From NCBI GenBank assembly GCA_002779555.1, contig PEWI01000099.1, forward strand, positions 7,907 to 15,052: a stretch of DNA of 7,146 nucleotides, in the 5' to 3' direction. How positions within the stretch are numbered: position 1 is the first letter of the stretch; each line of letters begins with the position of its first letter. The notes under the pieces are model-generated. The model worked only from the letters and a program-made list of their open reading frames with translations, was not told where the DNA came from and did not search any database. Positions 5,342 to 7,146 of this stretch are shown here, in pieces. A program made the translations under genes and the position numbers. The DNA comes from Candidatus Bathyarchaeota archaeon CG07_land_8_20_14_0_80_47_9 (GTDB taxonomy: Archaea > Thermoproteota > Bathyarchaeia > Bathyarchaeales > Bathycorpusculaceae).

Positions 5342-5368
5342 TTCCGTTTTAGTTGTTGCCTAAATTTC

Positions 5369-5379
5369 TGATATAAACG
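5369..5379. promoter_or_regulatory. Shared bidirectional TATA core for the amidoligase genes
   Basis: TGATATAAACG on the plus strand reads CGTTTATATCA on the minus strand, so it resembles a TATA box both ways. About 26 bp to the right is position 5400, at the ATG of the RLAN gene (5397), implying a leaderless message. About 26 bp to the left is 5347, giving an 18-nt leader with GAGG before the GCS2 ACG. A second AT stretch, TTTTAAAT, lies at 5389-5396. The rest of the 66-bp gap holds nothing else. Confidence 0.5.
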
Positions 5380-5396
5380 TACAGTTAGTTTTAAAT

Positions 5397-6134
5397 ATGA
5401 CACATGCAATACCGAAGTTTCAGTCATCTGGTGTCCTATGGGTGCTGGTCGTCTCAAACATCGACCTAACAAAAAACACGTCCAAAATGGAGCCTGCCGC
5501 GTTCCTGAACTCTTCAATTAAAGACTTCATACTCAACATCAACAATGATTACAGGTACATGAAAACAGGGTACTACGTGTCCCTGCACGCGGAGATTCTG
5601 GGCAACCCAGTCATCCCGTCAAGCGAAAACATAATTGACGCCAGCAGACCGCCTATTCTGCTGCTTAAAGCCTCAAAAGCCGGAATCCCAACCCTGCCCT
5701 ACCTAGTGACGGGTTCCGTTAAACAGATAACTTCGACATTCGCTTTTCCAGTGGTCGTCTTCGCCGTCAACCCATTTTCTTATGATGGTTTCAAAATCGC
5801 AAGAAACAGAAGCGGCCTTTACAGAGCCGTCAAGAGCTCAGGAATGAACTACAAGTTCGCTGTCTGCGCGCAGCCCTTCATGGGTGAGATGATCTCGTTC
5901 AAGTCAATTTTCGGAAAGTGCCAGCTAGACGAAAGTTTCAGAAGGATTTCCGAGAAAGTCTACGAAGTCTTCAAGATTCCAGTCTGCAAACTGCACGTCC
6001 AACAGATTGAAGGAGACGTTTACTTGTGTGGACTCCAACCGTTGAAGAAAGAGGAGCTTCTCCCATCAGACCTAAAAATGATTTCTGAAGAGATTTCTCA
6101 AATCTCGAAACACGGTGAACACACACTTGACTAG
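5397..6134 (+). CDS. Stand-alone RLAN (RimK-like ATP-grasp N-terminal) domain protein
   Basis: Protein of 245 residues equivalent to the N-terminal half of fused RimK-family proteins. The diagnostic part is Y-R-Y-M-K-T-GYYVSLHAEILG (about 53-68), matching the family's 'YrYqs.GYYVSLLAEA.g' segment, followed by NPVIPSSENI. An N-terminal strand (VLWVLVVSN) and a second alpha/beta half (about 105-225, FPVVVFAVNPF to DVYLCGLQPL) follow the usual layout. RLAN has no demonstrated activity; it probably binds substrate or docks the ligase. ATG at 5397 coincides with the predicted transcript start, so the message is probably leaderless. The reading frame ends at TAG 6132-6134, inside the start region of the ATP-grasp gene. 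The pair thus represents a family fusion carried as two overlapping genes, or a fusion broken by a one-base shift. Confidence 0.82.
   Translation: MTHAIPKFQSSGVLWVLVVSNIDLTKNTSKMEPAAFLNSSIKDFILNINNDYRYMKTGYYVSLHAEILGNPVIPSSENIIDASRPPILLLKASKAGIPTLPYLVTGSVKQITSTFAFPVVVFAVNPFSYDGFKIARNRSGLYRAVKSSGMNYKFAVCAQPFMGEMISFKSIFGKCQLDESFRRISEKVYEVFKIPVCKLHVQQIEGDVYLCGLQPLKKEELLPSDLKMISEEISQISKHGEHTLD
6114..6118 (+). promoter_or_regulatory. Ribosome-binding site that decides the ATP-grasp start
   Basis: GGTGA, a perfect match to the archaeal 16S tail, ends 8 nt before TTG at 6127. It includes the GTG at 6115, the alternative start, which has no site of its own. The site lies inside the end of the RLAN coding region, as expected for translational coupling. 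Confidence 0.5.
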
Positions 6135-7005
6135 AATAGCCTGCTTTGTTGAAAAATACAATTTTTCGGACCCAAGAGAAGAAAAGGCTCTCGAGAATTT
6201 CAAACGGGCAGCAGAAACGTTTGGATACGAGTTCAATTTCCTGTTCAGAGGAAACATCTCAGAAATCCCGAAGTACGACGCCGTTTTCATAAGAGCCACA
6301 ACTGACCCGCTTTACACCGCGTACATAGTCTCCAAAACCGCATCGGAACTGGGGCTGAAGGTTGTTGACGACCCAGAGTCGATAAAGATCTGCGGAAACA
6401 AGATTCACCAATATGCGCTGTTTCAGAAGCACAGTATCCCCCACATCCCAACAATCTTCATCAGCAAAGAAGACCTGCATCACAAAAGACTTCAAGAAAT
6501 CTTCAAAACCCTCGGAAAACCAGTCGTGATAAAAGCGCCATACACAAGCTTCTCAAGATACGTGGAAAAAGCCGCCTGCGAAACAAGCTTCAGAGACGTT
6601 GCCAAAAGATACTTCAGAAGATCCGACGTCCTAGCCGTGCAGCAATTCATGCTCACAACCTTCGATTGGAGAGTCGGCGTGCTGAACGGTGAGGTACTGT
6701 ACGTGTGCAAGTACATGATTCCAAAGGGCAGATGGAAACACGGCGCTAAACGCCGAGGCAAACCCTCTTTCGTGTGGGGTAGAACGGTCTCGCTCAAAAA
6801 GGAGAATGCCCCCATGGCGTTGAAGGAACTGGCGCTGAAAGCCTGCGCAGTCATAGGACGCGGACTCTACGGTGTGGATATTAAGGAAGCTAACGGCAAC
6901 TACGTCGTTGTTGAGGTGAACGACAACCCAAGCATCTACGCTGGCTACGAAGATCTGAGAGACAAGGACATGTACGCAAAAATCATCAAATATCTAGTAG
7001 ACTAA
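6127..7005 (+). CDS. RimK-type ATP-grasp carboxylate-amine ligase
   Basis: Peptide or amide ligase that would activate a carboxylate as acyl phosphate with ATP and join it to an amine. From TTG 6127 it has 292 residues; from GTG 6115, 296. Numbering from TTG, the pre-ATP-grasp domain (1-85) holds DAVFIRATT and VVDDPESIKICGNK (K92), typical of the RLAN-linked RimK group. The ATP-binding part has GKPVVIK (K136), the loop SFSRYV where relatives usually have SFS-R-G-V, the VQQFM region, and FDWRVGVLNG (R182). The metal-binding end is GLYGVDIKE (D251) and VVVEVNDNPS (E263, N265, N267). The catalytic set therefore looks intact. TTG is preferred because GGTGA lies 8 nt upstream. The overlap with the RLAN gene (8 nt, or 20 nt from GTG) indicates coupled translation and probably a two-subunit enzyme. 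Confidence 0.9.
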   Translation: MTRIACFVEKYNFSDPREEKALENFKRAAETFGYEFNFLFRGNISEIPKYDAVFIRATTDPLYTAYIVSKTASELGLKVVDDPESIKICGNKIHQYALFQKHSIPHIPTIFISKEDLHHKRLQEIFKTLGKPVVIKAPYTSFSRYVEKAACETSFRDVAKRYFRRSDVLAVQQFMLTTFDWRVGVLNGEVLYVCKYMIPKGRWKHGAKRRGKPSFVWGRTVSLKKENAPMALKELALKACAVIGRGLYGVDIKEANGNYVVVEVNDNPSIYAGYEDLRDKDMYAKIIKYLVD

Positions 7006-7097
7006 CTCTTCCAACCACGACCTTTATGCAAAGACTTCCTTGTCTCATAACACTGCCTTCTGAAGCCATGAGAATCAACCTAGCGTAAGGGGGCACT

Positions 7098-7137
7098 GTC
7101 TCTAAATCGTCTCTAAACTGTCATTTTTGTCTCGAAA
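7098..7137. repeat. Clustered GTCTC(T/G)AAA repeats after the ATP-grasp gene
   Basis: GTCTCTAAA occurs at 7098-7106 and 7109-7117, and GTCTCGAAA at 7129-7137. A related GTCTCATAA lies at 7042-7050. The first three are 11 and 20 bp apart, close to one and two DNA turns, as in protein-binding arrays. They may belong to the promoter of a gene beyond the window. A T-run at 7124-7128 could be part of a terminator. No gene is visible in 7006-7146. Confidence 0.4.
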
Positions 7138-7146
7138 TCCAAGGAT

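Noticed and set aside
5314..5517. Minus-strand frame upstream of GCS2 as a frameshifted true N-terminus
   Set aside because: Its translation near the junction (RNWHVQDP) shows no relation to the family N-terminus, and it runs into the RLAN coding region. The ACG start is simpler.

Overview
The window looks like a chromosomal fragment from an archaeon, most likely of the TACK side (Bathyarchaeia-like or a relative; the rank is an inference). The evidence is an archaeal-type bifunctional fructose-1,6-bisphosphate aldolase/phosphatase, a PRC-barrel/zinc-ribbon protein, a ribbon-helix-helix/winged-helix regulator, TATA-type promoters about 26 bp before predicted transcript starts, short or absent leaders, and a tRNA-Arg(CCG) gene that reads correctly only if two short archaeal introns are removed. 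There are no mobile elements, CRISPR arrays or rRNA genes, and no gene-free stretch longer than about 200 bp.

Layout. 2-1123 (minus) is the gluconeogenic aldolase/phosphatase. A 127-bp divergent promoter region separates it from a 166-residue RHH + coiled coil + winged-helix regulator (1251-1751, plus). Next comes tRNA-Arg(CCG) at 1874-1997, with a 28-nt intron at position 29/30 and a 17-nt intron at 37/38. A 168-residue RDD membrane protein with a nine-proline tail (2195-2701, minus) is divergent from a PRC-barrel/zinc-ribbon protein (2876-3229, plus), with a 16-bp palindrome between them. A GC-rich, possibly structured gap (3230-3360) precedes a small helical protein (3361-3567, plus). Its stop codon interlocks with that of the convergent CxxC/CC cluster protein (3564-4118, minus).

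The most interesting part is 3564-7005. A GCS2-type carboxylate-amine ligase (4140-5330, minus), followed 21 bp later by the cysteine-cluster protein, is divergent from two overlapping genes. These encode an RLAN (RimK-like ATP-grasp N-terminal) protein (5397-6134) and a RimK-type ATP-grasp ligase (6127-7005). RLAN and ATP-grasp are normally one polypeptide; here they are two. GCS2 and RLAN/ATP-grasp enzymes are both amide-bond formers and are known to co-occur in predicted amidoligase neighbourhoods. The group probably makes a small peptide-like metabolite or modifies a protein, but the substrate cannot be read from sequence. A single AT core at about 5369-5379 is placed to serve both directions.

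A second notable point is that the GCS2 gene has no ATG, GTG or TTG that would include its conserved GPEHEF motif. An ACG codon lies 7 nt after a GAGG Shine-Dalgarno sequence exactly where the family's start is expected. This means either a rare ACG start or a base error or mutation.
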